A stretch of DNA of 64,000 bases from Methanobacteriota archaeon (GCA_029556335.1 JAKQFA010000037.1:1-64000); one strand, 5' to 3'. Counted from the first letter of the stretch, positions 17,857 to 28,825 are shown. Made by a program: numbers and translations. Notes: a model not told the origin generated them from the sequence alone.

Positions 17857-19607
17857 CTGCCGAAGGAAAGATAATAAAGATTGCGGGGCCTGTGATTACC
17901 GCCGATGGTATGAGAGGTACTCAGATGTACGAGATGGTGAAGGTTGGTGAAGATAAGCTCATTGGTGAGATAATCGAACTTGAAGGTGACACCGCCACCA
18001 TCCAGGTTTACGAAGAAACAGCCGGAATGAAGCCCGGAGAAGTAGTAGAGCCTACTGGAGGACCTCTATCAGTTGAATTGGGGCCCGGAATTATTGGTTC
18101 CATATTTGACGGTATCCAGAGACCACTGGAAACCATCAAGATCAAAACTGGTGACTACATTGAGAGGGGAGTGGATGTTCCATCCATACCCAAGGACAAG
18201 AAATGGACCTTCAAACCATTAGTCACCTCTGGTGCCGAAGTTAAAGGTGGGGACATAATAGGGGAAGTGCAGGAAACCTCTGCTGTGACCCAGAAGATAA
18301 TGATCCCCCCGAATATATCCGGTGTCCTGAAAAACATAGCTTCTGAAGGCAATTACACTGTAGAAGAGGATATTGCCGAAGTTGATACCAATAAAGGGCC
18401 TGTTAAAATTCAGATGATGCAGAAATGGGCCGTTAGGGTGGGAAGGCCCTACAAGGACAAGTTAGATCCTGACATACCACTCATAACCGGGCAGAGAGCC
18501 CAGGACACCTTCTTCCCAGTGGCTAAAGGTGGAACCGCCGCTATACCCGGACCATTTGGGTCTGGTAAAACTGTAACCCAGCAACAGTTGGCTAAATGGG
18601 CTGATGCTGATATCATCGTCTATGTGGGTTGTGGTGAAAGGGGTAACGAGATGACTGAGGTTCTGAAGGAATTTCCGGAGCTTGAAGACCCGAAAACTGG
18701 TAAACCACTCATGGATCGTACCGTACTTATAGCTAACACTTCTAACATGCCAGTGGCAGCCAGGGAAGCATGTGTGTACACCGGGATCACCATCGCCGAA
18801 TACTTCCGTGATATGGGATACGACGTGGCCCTAATGGCCGACTCCACCTCCCGCTGGGCCGAGGCCATGAGGGAGATCTCAGGAAGATTGGAAGAGATGC
18901 CTGGGGAAGAAGGATACCCTGCCTATCTGGCATCTCGTCTTGCCCAGTTCTATGAACGAGCCGGCCGGGTTACCACGGTAGGTACTGAAGATAAAACCGC
19001 TTCGGTCAGTGTTGTGGGAGCTGTATCCCCGCCAGGTGGTGACCTGTCTGAACCAGTGACTCAGAACACCCTCCGTATCTGTAAGGTATTCTGGGCATTG
19101 GACGCATCACTGGCAGACAAAAGGCACTTTCCATCCATCGACTGGTTGCAAAGCTACTCCCTTTACGTGGACAGTGTAGAAGGATGGTGGGATGGTTCCG
19201 TAGGTGAAGACTGGAGAAAAACCAGGGATGAAGCCATGGTTCTTCTGCAGAAGGAATCTGAACTCCAGGAAATCGTACAACTGGTAGGGCCTGATGCTCT
19301 CCCTGACCGGGAAAGGATTACCCTGGAAAGTACCCGTATGATCCGGGAGGACTTCCTGCAACAGAACGCCTACCACGAAGTAGATACCTACTGTTCCCCA
19401 TCAAAACAGTACCAGATGCTCAAAACCATTATCATGTTCCAGGAACATGCCACTGCAGCTCTGGAAAGGGGGGCAGCATCGGCTGATCTTACCGCATTAT
19501 CCGTTAAGGAGGATGTTGGAAGGATGAAATTTATCCCTGAAGCTGAATTTGACGAAAGAGTTAAAGAAATCCAGGATAAGATAGTTAAACAGACAAGTGA
19601 GGTATGA
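17853..19607 (+). CDS. atpA: A-type ATP synthase catalytic subunit A
   Basis: Catalytic nucleotide-binding subunit of the A1 hexamer. Walker A GPFGSGKT at residues 233-240, the archaeal non-homologous insert between about residues 115 and 200, the DSTSRWAEAMREISGR and YPAYLASRLAQFYERAG blocks, and 584 residues in total. Overlaps atpF by 4 nt and atpB by 4 nt or abuts it depending on the atpB start. Confidence 0.98.
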   Translation: MTAEGKIIKIAGPVITADGMRGTQMYEMVKVGEDKLIGEIIELEGDTATIQVYEETAGMKPGEVVEPTGGPLSVELGPGIIGSIFDGIQRPLETIKIKTGDYIERGVDVPSIPKDKKWTFKPLVTSGAEVKGGDIIGEVQETSAVTQKIMIPPNISGVLKNIASEGNYTVEEDIAEVDTNKGPVKIQMMQKWAVRVGRPYKDKLDPDIPLITGQRAQDTFFPVAKGGTAAIPGPFGSGKTVTQQQLAKWADADIIVYVGCGERGNEMTEVLKEFPELEDPKTGKPLMDRTVLIANTSNMPVAAREACVYTGITIAEYFRDMGYDVALMADSTSRWAEAMREISGRLEEMPGEEGYPAYLASRLAQFYERAGRVTTVGTEDKTASVSVVGAVSPPGGDLSEPVTQNTLRICKVFWALDASLADKRHFPSIDWLQSYSLYVDSVEGWWDGSVGEDWRKTRDEAMVLLQKESELQEIVQLVGPDALPDRERITLESTRMIREDFLQQNAYHEVDTYCSPSKQYQMLKTIIMFQEHATAALERGAASADLTALSVKEDVGRMKFIPEAEFDERVKEIQDKIVKQTSEV

Positions 19608-19609
19608 AG

Positions 19610-21001
<1,392 letters not shown>

Positions 21002-21020
21002 CCCAATCTACCTTTTTATA

Positions 21021-21679
<659 letters not shown>

Positions 21680-21687
<8 letters not shown>

Positions 21688-22075
21688 AATAATAACTCGC
21701 CTGGATCAGGTTAAAAGGGAGATGCACGATCACGAGAAACCACCTATTGATTTTCAGATAGGCACCATATCCGGGAAAGTTCGTGCAATTATTGCCGATG
21801 AAGACCGGGAATTCAAGGCCGGTCAGATAAAGTCGGTGAAGATCAAGAAGATCTCCATCAACGCCAAACATATATCCCTTATCAGCGCCTATGCCGCCAA
21901 TAAATATGGACATGCCATGGCTGTTGGTGAAGAAACATATCTACCCATATCCATGGATCGAACCGCTGATCATGCCCAGTTCGCAGCAGCTCTTGATTGC
22001 AAAATTGAAAAAGACGACCTATTGGGTATTTTAATACTTCTTCCAGTAAAACTAACCGGCCGCTGGAAGGAATAA
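21680..22075 (+). CDS. Conserved archaeal protein (DUF22-like) after the ATP synthase operon
   Basis: A 131-residue soluble protein with no membrane segment, beginning MVRIITRLDQVKREM and containing IGTISGKVRAIIADEDREFKAGQIKSV and LISAYAANKYGHAMAVGEE. It looks like the DUF22 family of archaeal proteins of unknown function, though I am not certain of the family. GAGGT lies 5 nt before the ATG, inside the end of atpD, so it is translated from the ATP synthase transcript. A role linked to the enzyme is possible but unproven. Confidence 0.75.
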
Positions 22076-22143
22076 AATTTACTGCCCAATATTTTTTTTA
22101 TTTTATGGTTTTGGTAAAGTTAATTCTTTTGTGGTGAAATCAA

Positions 22144-22308
22144 TTGGACATAAGTTTTTTATGGAAATCTGACTGGGAAGAAATAAAAAAAGACCCGGAT
22201 AAGATGGCCAAAGTCTTCATGCTGATCTCAGGGGCCCTGATCCTGACTACCATTTTAATAGTAATTGGAACCATAATATTTATTTTAAGGGTGCTGGGTT
22301 TGGTGTGA
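22144..22308 (+). CDS. 54-residue membrane peptide, TTG start
   Basis: Begins at TTG with GGTGA about 6 nt upstream. The first 22 residues are polar and charged (WKSDWEEIKKDPDKMAK), the rest is one long hydrophobic helix (VFMLISGALILTTILIVIG), ending RVLGLV. It follows the DUF22-like gene by 68 nt on the same strand, so it may be a late member of the ATP synthase transcript. T-rich sequence at about 22350-22360 could end transcription. No family assigned. Confidence 0.65.
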   Translation: MDISFLWKSDWEEIKKDPDKMAKVFMLISGALILTTILIVIGTIIFILRVLGLV

Positions 22309-22413
22309 GGATAGCTTGTCCCAAATAGGCCATATATTTAATGGTAAATTTATTTTTTAAAAAAAGGCTTTCTGTGTTGGAAAAAAATAGAATAAGTAAA
22401 ACTTGATCTTAAG

Positions 22414-22509
22414 CTACTCAGCAGGGTTTCGGTTTAAAATCTGTATCAGGATATTTACCAGTACGAAACCGCCTAATATAACCCCTAAAATGTACCATGA
22501 ATAATCCAT
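22414..22509 (-). CDS. 31-residue single-helix membrane peptide
   Basis: Reads MDYSWYILGVILGGFVLVNI and ends NRNPAE: a single hydrophobic helix with short tails. AGGTGAG lies about 7 nt upstream of the ATG, which is the main support for expression. It is isolated between the ATP synthase operon and the coiled-coil gene at 22.6 kb. Function unknown. Confidence 0.5.
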   Translation of the reverse strand: MDYSWYILGVILGGFVLVNILIQILNRNPAE

Positions 22510-22585
22510 TGATATACTCACCTCTTACCGATAATAGATAGTTAACCCTTATTATAGAAATGCTTTTTCAATTTACTTTGATTTT

Positions 22586-22999
22586 TCACAACCCCATTTT
22601 GTCTATTACAAAGTCCTGGAGTGGTTTTTTTGCTTCATCCATTTCACAGAGAAGTTGTTCAGCCATGTCACACACCTGATAATAGGGACCTATAACTTCC
22701 TGCTTTTCCTTTTCTAATTTCTTCAAAACCGCCACCCGGGACTCTTTTTTCTTTGCAAAACGTTTCTTTGGAAGGTCATCCACCTGGTTAAATGCCTGGT
22801 TAAGTTCCCTTTTTCGTTTAATATAAATGGCTTCCACATACCGGATGTCTCTTTTTAGTTCCAGATGCAGATCTTTTAGTTGGACTTCCCTTTCTTCAAG
22901 TTCTTCCAGTATCATACGAGATTCGGCGATGGTCTTGGCCTCCACATCCAAGTCCGCCAGTTCCATTATTCTTTTATAATAATCGTTAGCTTCCATCAT
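22586..22999 (-). CDS. Coiled-coil hypothetical protein
   Basis: A 137-residue, highly charged, helix-only protein with heptad-like stretches (ILEELEEREVQLKDLHLELK and KKRFAKKKESRVAVLKKLEK). No catalytic motif or membrane segment. Two adjacent ATGs (22999, 22996); the second has better spacing to GGGGAG. Divergently or tandemly placed hypotheticals surround it. Not recognised. Confidence 0.6.
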   Translation of the reverse strand: MMEANDYYKRIMELADLDVEAKTIAESRMILEELEEREVQLKDLHLELKRDIRYVEAIYIKRKRELNQAFNQVDDLPKKRFAKKKESRVAVLKKLEKEKQEVIGPYYQVCDMAEQLLCEMDEAKKPLQDFVIDKMGL

Positions 23000-23053
23000 A
23001 ATCTCCCCTTTGGGATTGGCTCATTTGCTCACACCAAGATCATGAAAAGCTTG

Positions 23054-23389
23054 TCAAGTTTTAAGATCTATGGTTACCTTCAGCATCTTATCTTCAACTT
23101 CACAGCGTGTGCTTAGATCATCATGGTCCCGTTCCATTTCCTTCAGACGGAATAATACGTTGGTGAGGGAGATGGTGTTGAACACACCTGTCTGGTTCTC
23201 AGGTTTAGATGATATAAGAAGTATTATAAAACGATTATCTTCTACAACGACGTTGTAATTGATGGCGTTTATGTAAATAGCATCAGATAGCCTTAAAAGT
23301 AGCTTAATATGTTTGATAGATAGTCCACTGTTTGAAATGATCTCTTTTATCTTGTCGTTTTCACGGCACTGTTCAATGTCGATGTCCAT
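23054..23389 (-). CDS. Hypothetical protein
   Basis: A 111-residue soluble protein; mixed alpha/beta with a strand-rich middle (YNVVVEDNRFIILLISS) and a charged C-terminal region with MERDHDDLSTRCEVEDKML. The ATG is preceded by GGTGG, 4 nt away. Its gene is divergent from the UPF0216 gene with 65 nt between, and tandem with the coiled-coil gene 55 nt downstream. No family recognised. Confidence 0.6.
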   Translation of the reverse strand: MDIDIEQCRENDKIKEIISNSGLSIKHIKLLLRLSDAIYINAINYNVVVEDNRFIILLISSKPENQTGVFNTISLTNVLFRLKEMERDHDDLSTRCEVEDKMLKVTIDLKT

Positions 23390-23454
23390 TTAACCACCCA
23401 TCTTACCATTCGCTAGAAGATATTATACTCCACCATTTTAAATAAATTGTTTGT

Positions 23455-23865
23455 ATGAGACTGGACCAGGATCGATCGGATCGGCTGTTGAAAAAACAGA
23501 TCCTTAATCTTAATCGGCATATTCCCCGGCAGAGAAAAGCAGTATCTGAACTTATTGCGGAAGATAAACCCCACGTGATGGGCGTGGATGGTTCACGTCA
23601 TCGTTTTAAGAGGAAAGAGCTGGAATTTGTTGTTTCAATGTTAAGTGATTCTGAACTGGACATTTTGAAGCTACCAATCTACATCGAAATGGACACCATG
23701 GCTTCTGGGGCCCGTGTGTCCGGCAAACTGGAAACCAGGATTTTGTGTAAGATCTTGGAAAGAGAAGAATGTCCAGCGGATGAAATTTTCATCTACCGAC
23801 CCGAAATGAGGATAATACGCCAAAAATTACCTACTGTAACTCAGTACATGTTCCTAGTGAGGTAG
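23455..23865 (+). CDS. UPF0216 (DUF61) family protein
   Basis: A 136-residue archaeal conserved protein. Recognised by the LNRHIPRQRKAVSELI segment near residue 20 and GVDGSRHRFKRKELEF near 42, followed by LKLPIYIEMDT. Function unknown. There is no ribosome binding site before the ATG, and the TATA-like TTTTAAATAAA lies only about 15-20 nt upstream, so the message may be leaderless. Confidence 0.8.
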   Translation: MRLDQDRSDRLLKKQILNLNRHIPRQRKAVSELIAEDKPHVMGVDGSRHRFKRKELEFVVSMLSDSELDILKLPIYIEMDTMASGARVSGKLETRILCKILEREECPADEIFIYRPEMRIIRQKLPTVTQYMFLVR

Positions 23866-23883
23866 ATTGTCCCCCACCACGGT

Positions 23884-25017
23884 TCAAGGACTAATAATTG
23901 GTTTATTATAGGGGGATAAATTTTCATAAACACTGGTCACACCCAAATTGGCCTTATGTATGGCATTTTCCATGACGCTATCACTGCTAAGGATGGTGGC
24001 TGCTGGTTCTCCGGCTTCTATTATTACACCCTCCAGGGGGAGATCATGGACGTCCCTGAAATTGATCCTTCCAGCTTTTGATCTTTCCTGGGCATGGACT
24101 ACCATCTTAACCGCGAATTTCTGGGGTGTGGGAATTGGTACTATTCTTCCCTTACAAGCCTCTATATGGGCTTTTGCCATGTTGATTCCCAATGATTTTT
24201 CCACACACTCAAATGTGCCCTGAATTCGGGGGTTCACCTCCACTACGTAAACTTCCCCCTTTTTTGCTATGAAATCCACTCCGTTCGATCCCACCAAGCC
24301 CAGGCGGTTTATTACTATTTCAGCAAGTTCCACTATATTTGCTTGGCCACAGTAGGGGGTGATGTTGCCCGTGTATCCGAAGGGTTCTTTCTGTCCTAGT
24401 TCACCCGCCCCTATAATTTGCTGACTGGTGATGATGGTTCTGGACTCTTCTGCAGTGCTGAGGACTGATGCACTTATGTTATCACCGATTATGTGTTCCT
24501 GCAGTAGCCAGTCCACCGGCCAATTTTCAGGATCATCCCACACCCTAATTCCATATCCCCCGGCACCACTTTTTGGTTTGATTATGAATTTTTTATCCGG
24601 GTACTGTTGTATGATCTCCCTAGCTTCCGCAATGCTCCCCGGCATATAAGTTAAGGGCAGCAGAAAGTCATCCTTTAAAGCATGGTACAGGAGGCCCTTA
24701 TCATCCCAGGGCGAAGGATTCCCATAGATCTTTGCAGGGGGAAAATCGGAAGGGGAACAACCAGACAGGCAAATCACCTTGTCCACCCAATCCATTAAGG
24801 ATAGAGCATTTTTCTTTAAATCCCCTGGGTTAAAATCTTTTTTAAAATAGCCACACGATTCTCCTGCCCTTTGTTTCACAATTGAACGCGAAAGATAGGT
24901 GCAGTTCTCCAGATCAGTGACTCCGAAGTAATCTGCAGAATAAACTTTGTAACCCAGTTTCTTAAGGGAACAAGCCACAGCCCGGGTGTTAACACCTACC
25001 ACAAGTATGGTTTCCAT
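23884..25017 (-). CDS. ATP-grasp family carboligase-like protein
   Basis: A 377-residue ATP-grasp enzyme: Rossmann-like N-terminus (ILVVGVNTRAVACSLKKLGY), nucleotide-binding KFIIKPKSGAGGYGIRVW near residue 140, and a metal-binding end YVVEVNPRIQGTFECVEKSLG near 255. It looks like the predicted archaeal carboligases related to biotin carboxylase; the amine and acid it joins are unknown. It is not an obvious member of the tyramine-glutamate ligase (MfnD) group. AGGGGA precedes the ATG. tRNA-Gln follows upstream. Confidence 0.8.
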   Translation of the reverse strand: METILVVGVNTRAVACSLKKLGYKVYSADYFGVTDLENCTYLSRSIVKQRAGESCGYFKKDFNPGDLKKNALSLMDWVDKVICLSGCSPSDFPPAKIYGNPSPWDDKGLLYHALKDDFLLPLTYMPGSIAEAREIIQQYPDKKFIIKPKSGAGGYGIRVWDDPENWPVDWLLQEHIIGDNISASVLSTAEESRTIITSQQIIGAGELGQKEPFGYTGNITPYCGQANIVELAEIVINRLGLVGSNGVDFIAKKGEVYVVEVNPRIQGTFECVEKSLGINMAKAHIEACKGRIVPIPTPQKFAVKMVVHAQERSKAGRINFRDVHDLPLEGVIIEAGEPAATILSSDSVMENAIHKANLGVTSVYENLSPYNKPIISP

Positions 25018-25039
25018 GAAAAATCCCCTTTAAAAGAAA

Positions 25040-25111
25040 TAGTCCCGAGCGGAGTCGAACCGCCGTCGCCGGGTCCAAAGCCCAGCAGGATTACCACTAC
25101 CCCACGGGACT
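25040..25111 (-). tRNA. tRNA-Gln (UUG anticodon)
   Basis: On the minus strand the sequence folds into a full cloverleaf: 7-bp acceptor AGTCCCG/CGGGACT, a D arm, an anticodon stem CTGGG/CCCGG with loop CTTTGGA (anticodon TTG) and a T arm with TTCGACT. The discriminator base is A and CCA is not encoded. A T-rich tail (ATTTCTTTTA) follows the 3' end. A TATA-like TTTAAATATG on the minus strand near 25163-25173 is the likely promoter. Confidence 0.93.
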
Positions 25112-25162
25112 AATTTATAAAAAAGGCTGTGGTAATACAGCACTCCCTTTTTAGTTGAACGT

Positions 25163-25174
25163 CATATTTAAAGG
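25163..25174 (-). promoter_or_regulatory. Putative promoter of tRNA-Gln
   Basis: On the minus strand CCTTTAAATATG reads as a TATA box with its expected start about 30 nt before the mature tRNA 5' end, giving a short 5' leader. A second TATA-like TTTATAAATT lies right next to the tRNA and is too close to serve it. Confidence 0.4.
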
Positions 25175-25189
25175 TATCGGAGCTTGCAG

Positions 25190-25855
25190 TTAGGATTCAA
25201 CCCGACGGTCACATTTAGTGTTGAATCGGCACTTGCGGCATTTATTGGGATTTTTGGTGGGTATGAACTCCCTATTAAACAGCAGCGCCTGATGAATCTG
25301 GTCAACGATATTTTTTATCTGATTTTCAGCTTCTTCGTCAAAGTATTGCTGCCAAAAAATATCTCCAGTGTCGCTCTGACGAAGGGATGCTACTATTCTA
25401 CGCCCATCCCAAAATCTATCCTTAAAGGCTAGGCAGTAACCAAAAACCTGGTTTATTAGGGAAGGATATGCTATATCCCCCGGTTTATCATCGATAATTA
25501 TGAACTCATCCGGAGTCATCCATATCTCATCAATAAGTCCTCGAATTCCGTAGTGGACCGATTCCACGTATAACTCTCTGGAAAATATTTCGGTAGTTTT
25601 GGATGTTTCCATCATTTCTTCCATGGTTGTGGGGATCGCGCCCCTCTTAAACTCCTCTTCCAAGACATGGTGGATCTTACTTCCACTTTTCATGGCCCGG
25701 GTAGGTGCCGTTCTGATTCCCTTAACATTTTCCAGGTAGATGCTGTACTCACAGTAGCCCTGAACGTTTAGCCAGGATATGGGAAAGTTATTCTGACCCT
25801 CAATAATCATTACCTTAGCTATATCGGGATGATAAGTTGGATGTGAATCCTTCAT
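25190..25855 (-). CDS. Stand-alone Cas4-like PD-(D/E)XK exonuclease
   Basis: Cas4/RecB-type nuclease of 221 residues. Residues to note: Cys in QGYCEYSIY near 33-36; HHVLEEEFKRG near 62; catalytic GLIDEI and FIIIDDKPGD near 108-128; QxxxY in NQVFGYCLAF; C-terminal CRKCRFNTKC giving the four cysteines of a likely 4Fe-4S cluster. No CRISPR array or other cas gene is in the window, so it probably serves general DNA metabolism rather than adaptation. Its upstream neighbour is a coiled-coil protein. Confidence 0.85.
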   Translation of the reverse strand: MKDSHPTYHPDIAKVMIIEGQNNFPISWLNVQGYCEYSIYLENVKGIRTAPTRAMKSGSKIHHVLEEEFKRGAIPTTMEEMMETSKTTEIFSRELYVESVHYGIRGLIDEIWMTPDEFIIIDDKPGDIAYPSLINQVFGYCLAFKDRFWDGRRIVASLRQSDTGDIFWQQYFDEEAENQIKNIVDQIHQALLFNREFIPTKNPNKCRKCRFNTKCDRRVES

Positions 25856-26026
25856 GGTTTTTCACTTGCTCCTTAATCCTGTTCATTATTAACATTAGTG
25901 GTATGAAAAATATTATAAAGGTTGGGTGGGTGCAGATGAAAAGTAATGAACAATAATCATGGCAAAAAAATACTGTGGATTTTAGTCAGGGCGGAATAAC
26001 AAGTTTTAGTAGGACACCAGTTTTCT

Positions 26027-26581
26027 TTAAGGATTTTTTTCTTCCCTACTGGCTAATTTACTTTTTATAGCGGTCCAAAAGTCACCTTTATGCTTGGATA
26101 GCTCTTCTTCAAGGAGTTGGGTTTTTTTCACTTCTAGTTGATACTTTTCCTCCAGTGCTTGATGGTTCTCCCTTTCTACTTCCAAATCACTTTCCAGTTC
26201 CTGATTTTTAAGACGAAGATTTTCCAATTCAGCAGTTAGTCGACGTATTTCTTGATTATTTTTGGTATTTTTAGCCACTAAGTCCTTGTAAGAACGGGAT
26301 AATTCACCATGTTTCCATTCCAGTTCATCTAACTCCTTCTGATATGCATCAACGTGGCGCTGCAGTTCTTTTTTATCCCCAACCAGCTGTCCTTCTTCAT
26401 CAAGCATCTTCTCCAGTTCATTTTCAGGAACCACGAAAACATCCTGGCTACACTCCAGTTGATCAGATCTTTTTAGGGGCACCAGGTACTGGTTGTACTC
26501 GTAGGTTTTCCTCTTACCACCCACGGTCTTTTTAGTCTTTTTCCGGTAACACTTGACTGTGGATTTAATCAGCTTAACCAT
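26027..26581 (-). CDS. Basic N-terminal domain plus coiled-coil protein
   Basis: A 184-residue protein with two parts: a strongly basic N-terminus (residues 1-38; KCYRKKTKKTVGGKRKTYEY) and, from about residue 60, a long predicted coiled coil (LEWKHGELSRSYKDL through LEEELSKHK). No membrane segment or catalytic motif. A DNA/RNA-contacting head with an oligomerising tail is a guess from composition only. It is 171 nt upstream of the Cas4-like gene in the same direction. Not recognised. Confidence 0.6.
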   Translation of the reverse strand: MVKLIKSTVKCYRKKTKKTVGGKRKTYEYNQYLVPLKRSDQLECSQDVFVVPENELEKMLDEEGQLVGDKKELQRHVDAYQKELDELEWKHGELSRSYKDLVAKNTKNNQEIRRLTAELENLRLKNQELESDLEVERENHQALEEKYQLEVKKTQLLEEELSKHKGDFWTAIKSKLASREEKNP

Positions 26582-27120
26582 AAGACTTACATCCCCCTAT
26601 CAACAAAATTCTATTGTCAAAGTATACTTTTATAGTTGCTGCACCTAAGACCATATTCTAAATGAGTCATTTAATATCATTTTTTACACTTATAGAAGCT
26701 TTACAAACTGATAAACTATTTTTTAGATACACACAGAACCTTTCAAACTTCAGGAATAGTTGTGGTTTTATCTCCGACTATCACTATCATCTAATGTTAG
26801 TATTGTAGTGTAAGGAGTTTTGAATAGACTGTGAAAAAGGAGTGTCCATTGATAGAAGATACTAATTGAGGATAGATTATATGAAAGAAAGGATGAAAAA
26901 GACTGCATGAATGGTACCACCCTCCCCATGTTCTTTCCTGTAATTGGAAGTGTTAAGTGCACTCAATACGGTTACATCACCCAATTTTATGAAAATCTTG
27001 AACTAGCAGTGACGATGAAAAAAGATTGAGCTCTAGGAAATTTGCTTAAACTACCATTGAGTTGTGCAAGTAGTTATCATTCGTCACATGCCATAGGAAG
27101 GGTTTTCCTTCCCCCAAAAA
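26582..27120. other. Intergenic DNA without a supported gene
   Basis: About 540 bases of AT-rich sequence. A 64-codon minus-strand frame at 26768-26962 has no ribosome binding site or protein-like pattern. Nothing structured seen before 27120. Confidence 0.4.
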
Positions 27121-27127
27121 TCGAAAG

Positions 27128-27142
27128 GTATTTATCATATAA
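27128..27142 (+). promoter_or_regulatory. cofH: TATA box upstream of cofH
   Basis: GGTATTTATCATATAAAAA carries a TATA box whose expected start (about 27160) falls inside an inverted repeat (27148-27176). Confidence 0.4.
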
Positions 27143-27147
27143 AAAAG

Positions 27148-27176
27148 ACCTATTAATTGCCTATTGGTTAATAGGT
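27148..27176 (+). repeat. 9-bp inverted repeat at the likely cofH transcription start
   Basis: ACCTATTAA (27148-27156) and TTAATAGGT (27168-27176) form a perfect inverted repeat with an 11-nt spacer. It could be an operator covering the start site or the first hairpin of the leader. Confidence 0.5.
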
Positions 27177-27181
27177 ACCCA

Positions 27182-27259
27182 ACTTCTGGGACTCCTGTCA
27201 TAATTCCTCCATTCAATACATTATACTAATTTCTAAAAAGAGGAAAAAGTCCCAGAAGT
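27182..27259 (+). repeat. 12-bp inverted repeat in the cofH leader
   Basis: ACTTCTGGGACT (27182-27193) is perfectly complementary to AGTCCCAGAAGT (27248-27259), 54 nt apart, directly followed by a run of eight C at about 27260-27267. In RNA this makes a long-range stem that closes a loop; as DNA it could be a spaced operator pair. Confidence 0.5.
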
Positions 27260-27373
27260 CCCCCCCCTAATTGCTATTAATTTTCATGATATCACCACCT
27301 GGAAGTGGAGTAGCAAAATCTTAAAATAAGGTATGTATAATATCCATGTGTCCCCTAGAGAGAGGTTCATCAC

Positions 27374-28423
27374 ATGAAAACTGACATTTATGATCGTTCC
27401 TTAGATGGAGAAATAAACCGTGAAGACGCTTTAATGCTGGTTAAATCAAATCCCTTTGAATTATTCAACACCGCTGACCAGCTCCGTCAAGAGATCGTGG
27501 GTGACAAGGTCACCTTCGTGGCCAATCGAAACATCGACATCACCGATCGTTGCATCATAGAATGCGGGTTCTGTTCATTCCGGAACCACATCGGGTACGA
27601 AATGACCATTGATGAAATTTTGAGTAGTGTTCAGGAAGCAAAAGACGTGGGAGCTGTTGAAATATGCATATTTGGGGGCGTATTACCCCATATGACCGTG
27701 GAATACTATCTAGATATTCTTAAATCCATAAAATCGAATTATGATATTAAAATTCATGGATTATCACCGGTAGAGGTATATCATGCTGCTAAATCATCAG
27801 AAATAAGTACTAAAGAGGCTTTGAGTGCTTTTAAGAAGGCTGGCTTGGACACGCTGACTGGTGCAGCCGCAGAAATTCTGGTAGACTCAGTAAGGGAGCA
27901 AATATGTCCCAACAAAGTTTCCACTGCCCAGTGGGTGGAGATAATTACTGAGGCTCATCAATTAGGAATCCCCACCACCTCCACCATAATGTACGGTACA
28001 GTGGAAAACTGGGAGGATCGAATAGACCATTTGCTCATTTTAAGAGATATACAACGACAGACCGGTGGATTTACCGAATTCGTACCCTTGACTTTCCTCA
28101 ATGAAAACAATCTTCTGGGTAATGCCTCTAAAGGTGCCAATGGTATGGATGATCTGAAACTCCATGCCCTGGCCCGGGTTGTATTCGGCAGAGATCTGCC
28201 CAATATTCAGGCTTCCTGGATAAAGATGGGTACAAAAATGGCACAAGTGGTGCTTTGTTGTGGAGCCAATGATCTGGGAGGCACTATGATGGAGGATAAA
28301 ATTTCGGTAGCCGCTGGTGCATCCCATGGCGAGTATTTATCTCGAGAAGAGATGGCCCAAATTATTAAGGAAATTGGCAGACTACCAGCTGAAAGAGATA
28401 CTCTTTACAACTTAATAGAGTGA
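27374..28423 (+). CDS. cofH: CofH subunit of FO synthase
   Basis: Radical-SAM enzyme that joins tyrosine to 5-amino-6-ribitylaminouracil, the step before CofG closes the deazaflavin ring of coenzyme F420. The cluster motif is CIIECGFC (C60, C64, C67). Other blocks: EICIFGGVLPHMTVEYYLDIL, TGAAAEILVDSVREQICPNK and GANDLGGTMMEDKISVAAG. The 349 residues are normal. AGAGAGGT precedes the ATG. cofG is not in the window. Confidence 0.93.
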   Translation: MKTDIYDRSLDGEINREDALMLVKSNPFELFNTADQLRQEIVGDKVTFVANRNIDITDRCIIECGFCSFRNHIGYEMTIDEILSSVQEAKDVGAVEICIFGGVLPHMTVEYYLDILKSIKSNYDIKIHGLSPVEVYHAAKSSEISTKEALSAFKKAGLDTLTGAAAEILVDSVREQICPNKVSTAQWVEIITEAHQLGIPTTSTIMYGTVENWEDRIDHLLILRDIQRQTGGFTEFVPLTFLNENNLLGNASKGANGMDDLKLHALARVVFGRDLPNIQASWIKMGTKMAQVVLCCGANDLGGTMMEDKISVAAGASHGEYLSREEMAQIIKEIGRLPAERDTLYNLIE

Positions 28424-28825
28424 CATGCTTTTATCTGGTTTTAAAGGGCATATCCTGCTATAAATCTGTCTTCAACTCGTCCACACCAAGTTTTACTGGT
28501 CAAAATTCCTATTTCCTAGGGCATTGTTTATTTTCACCGATATTTCAACATCTATATCCATACACAAGACTCCTACTTTAAATTAAAATGTAATCCAGAT
28601 ATTTTTTTTCCTTTCCCTACCCCGTTTGTTTATTAACAAATGTTCTTCTACTTACATCTTAAGCACTGGTTTTTTTCTGAAAAACTCCTATAGAATGGTA
28701 TTTTTTTATTATTTTAGATATTTTGAAATCTATTCCCACCTCCTACTTTAGGGAAATCATTTGGGGGGAAATGGTGTGAAAGGTTTATTGGAAATCTAAT
28801 ATAAAAAAAAGTGTGGTGTAGACTT
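28424..28825. other. AT-rich intergenic region before ku
   Basis: About 400 bases with many T-runs and no supported gene. At the right end CTAATATAAAAAA (about 28796-28808) is a plausible TATA box for the Ku gene, though it is close to the ATG. Confidence 0.4.

Noticed and set aside
25190..25855. CRISPR-Cas locus suggested by Cas4-like gene
   Set aside because: No repeats or other cas genes in the window.
26768..26962. 64-codon minus-strand frame between the coiled-coil gene and cofH
   Set aside because: No ribosome binding site, no domain-like pattern, low-complexity composition.
27000..27040. C/D-box RNA-like string (GACGATGA with a later TTGA)
   Set aside because: Boxes are imperfect and guide spacing is wrong; chance match.
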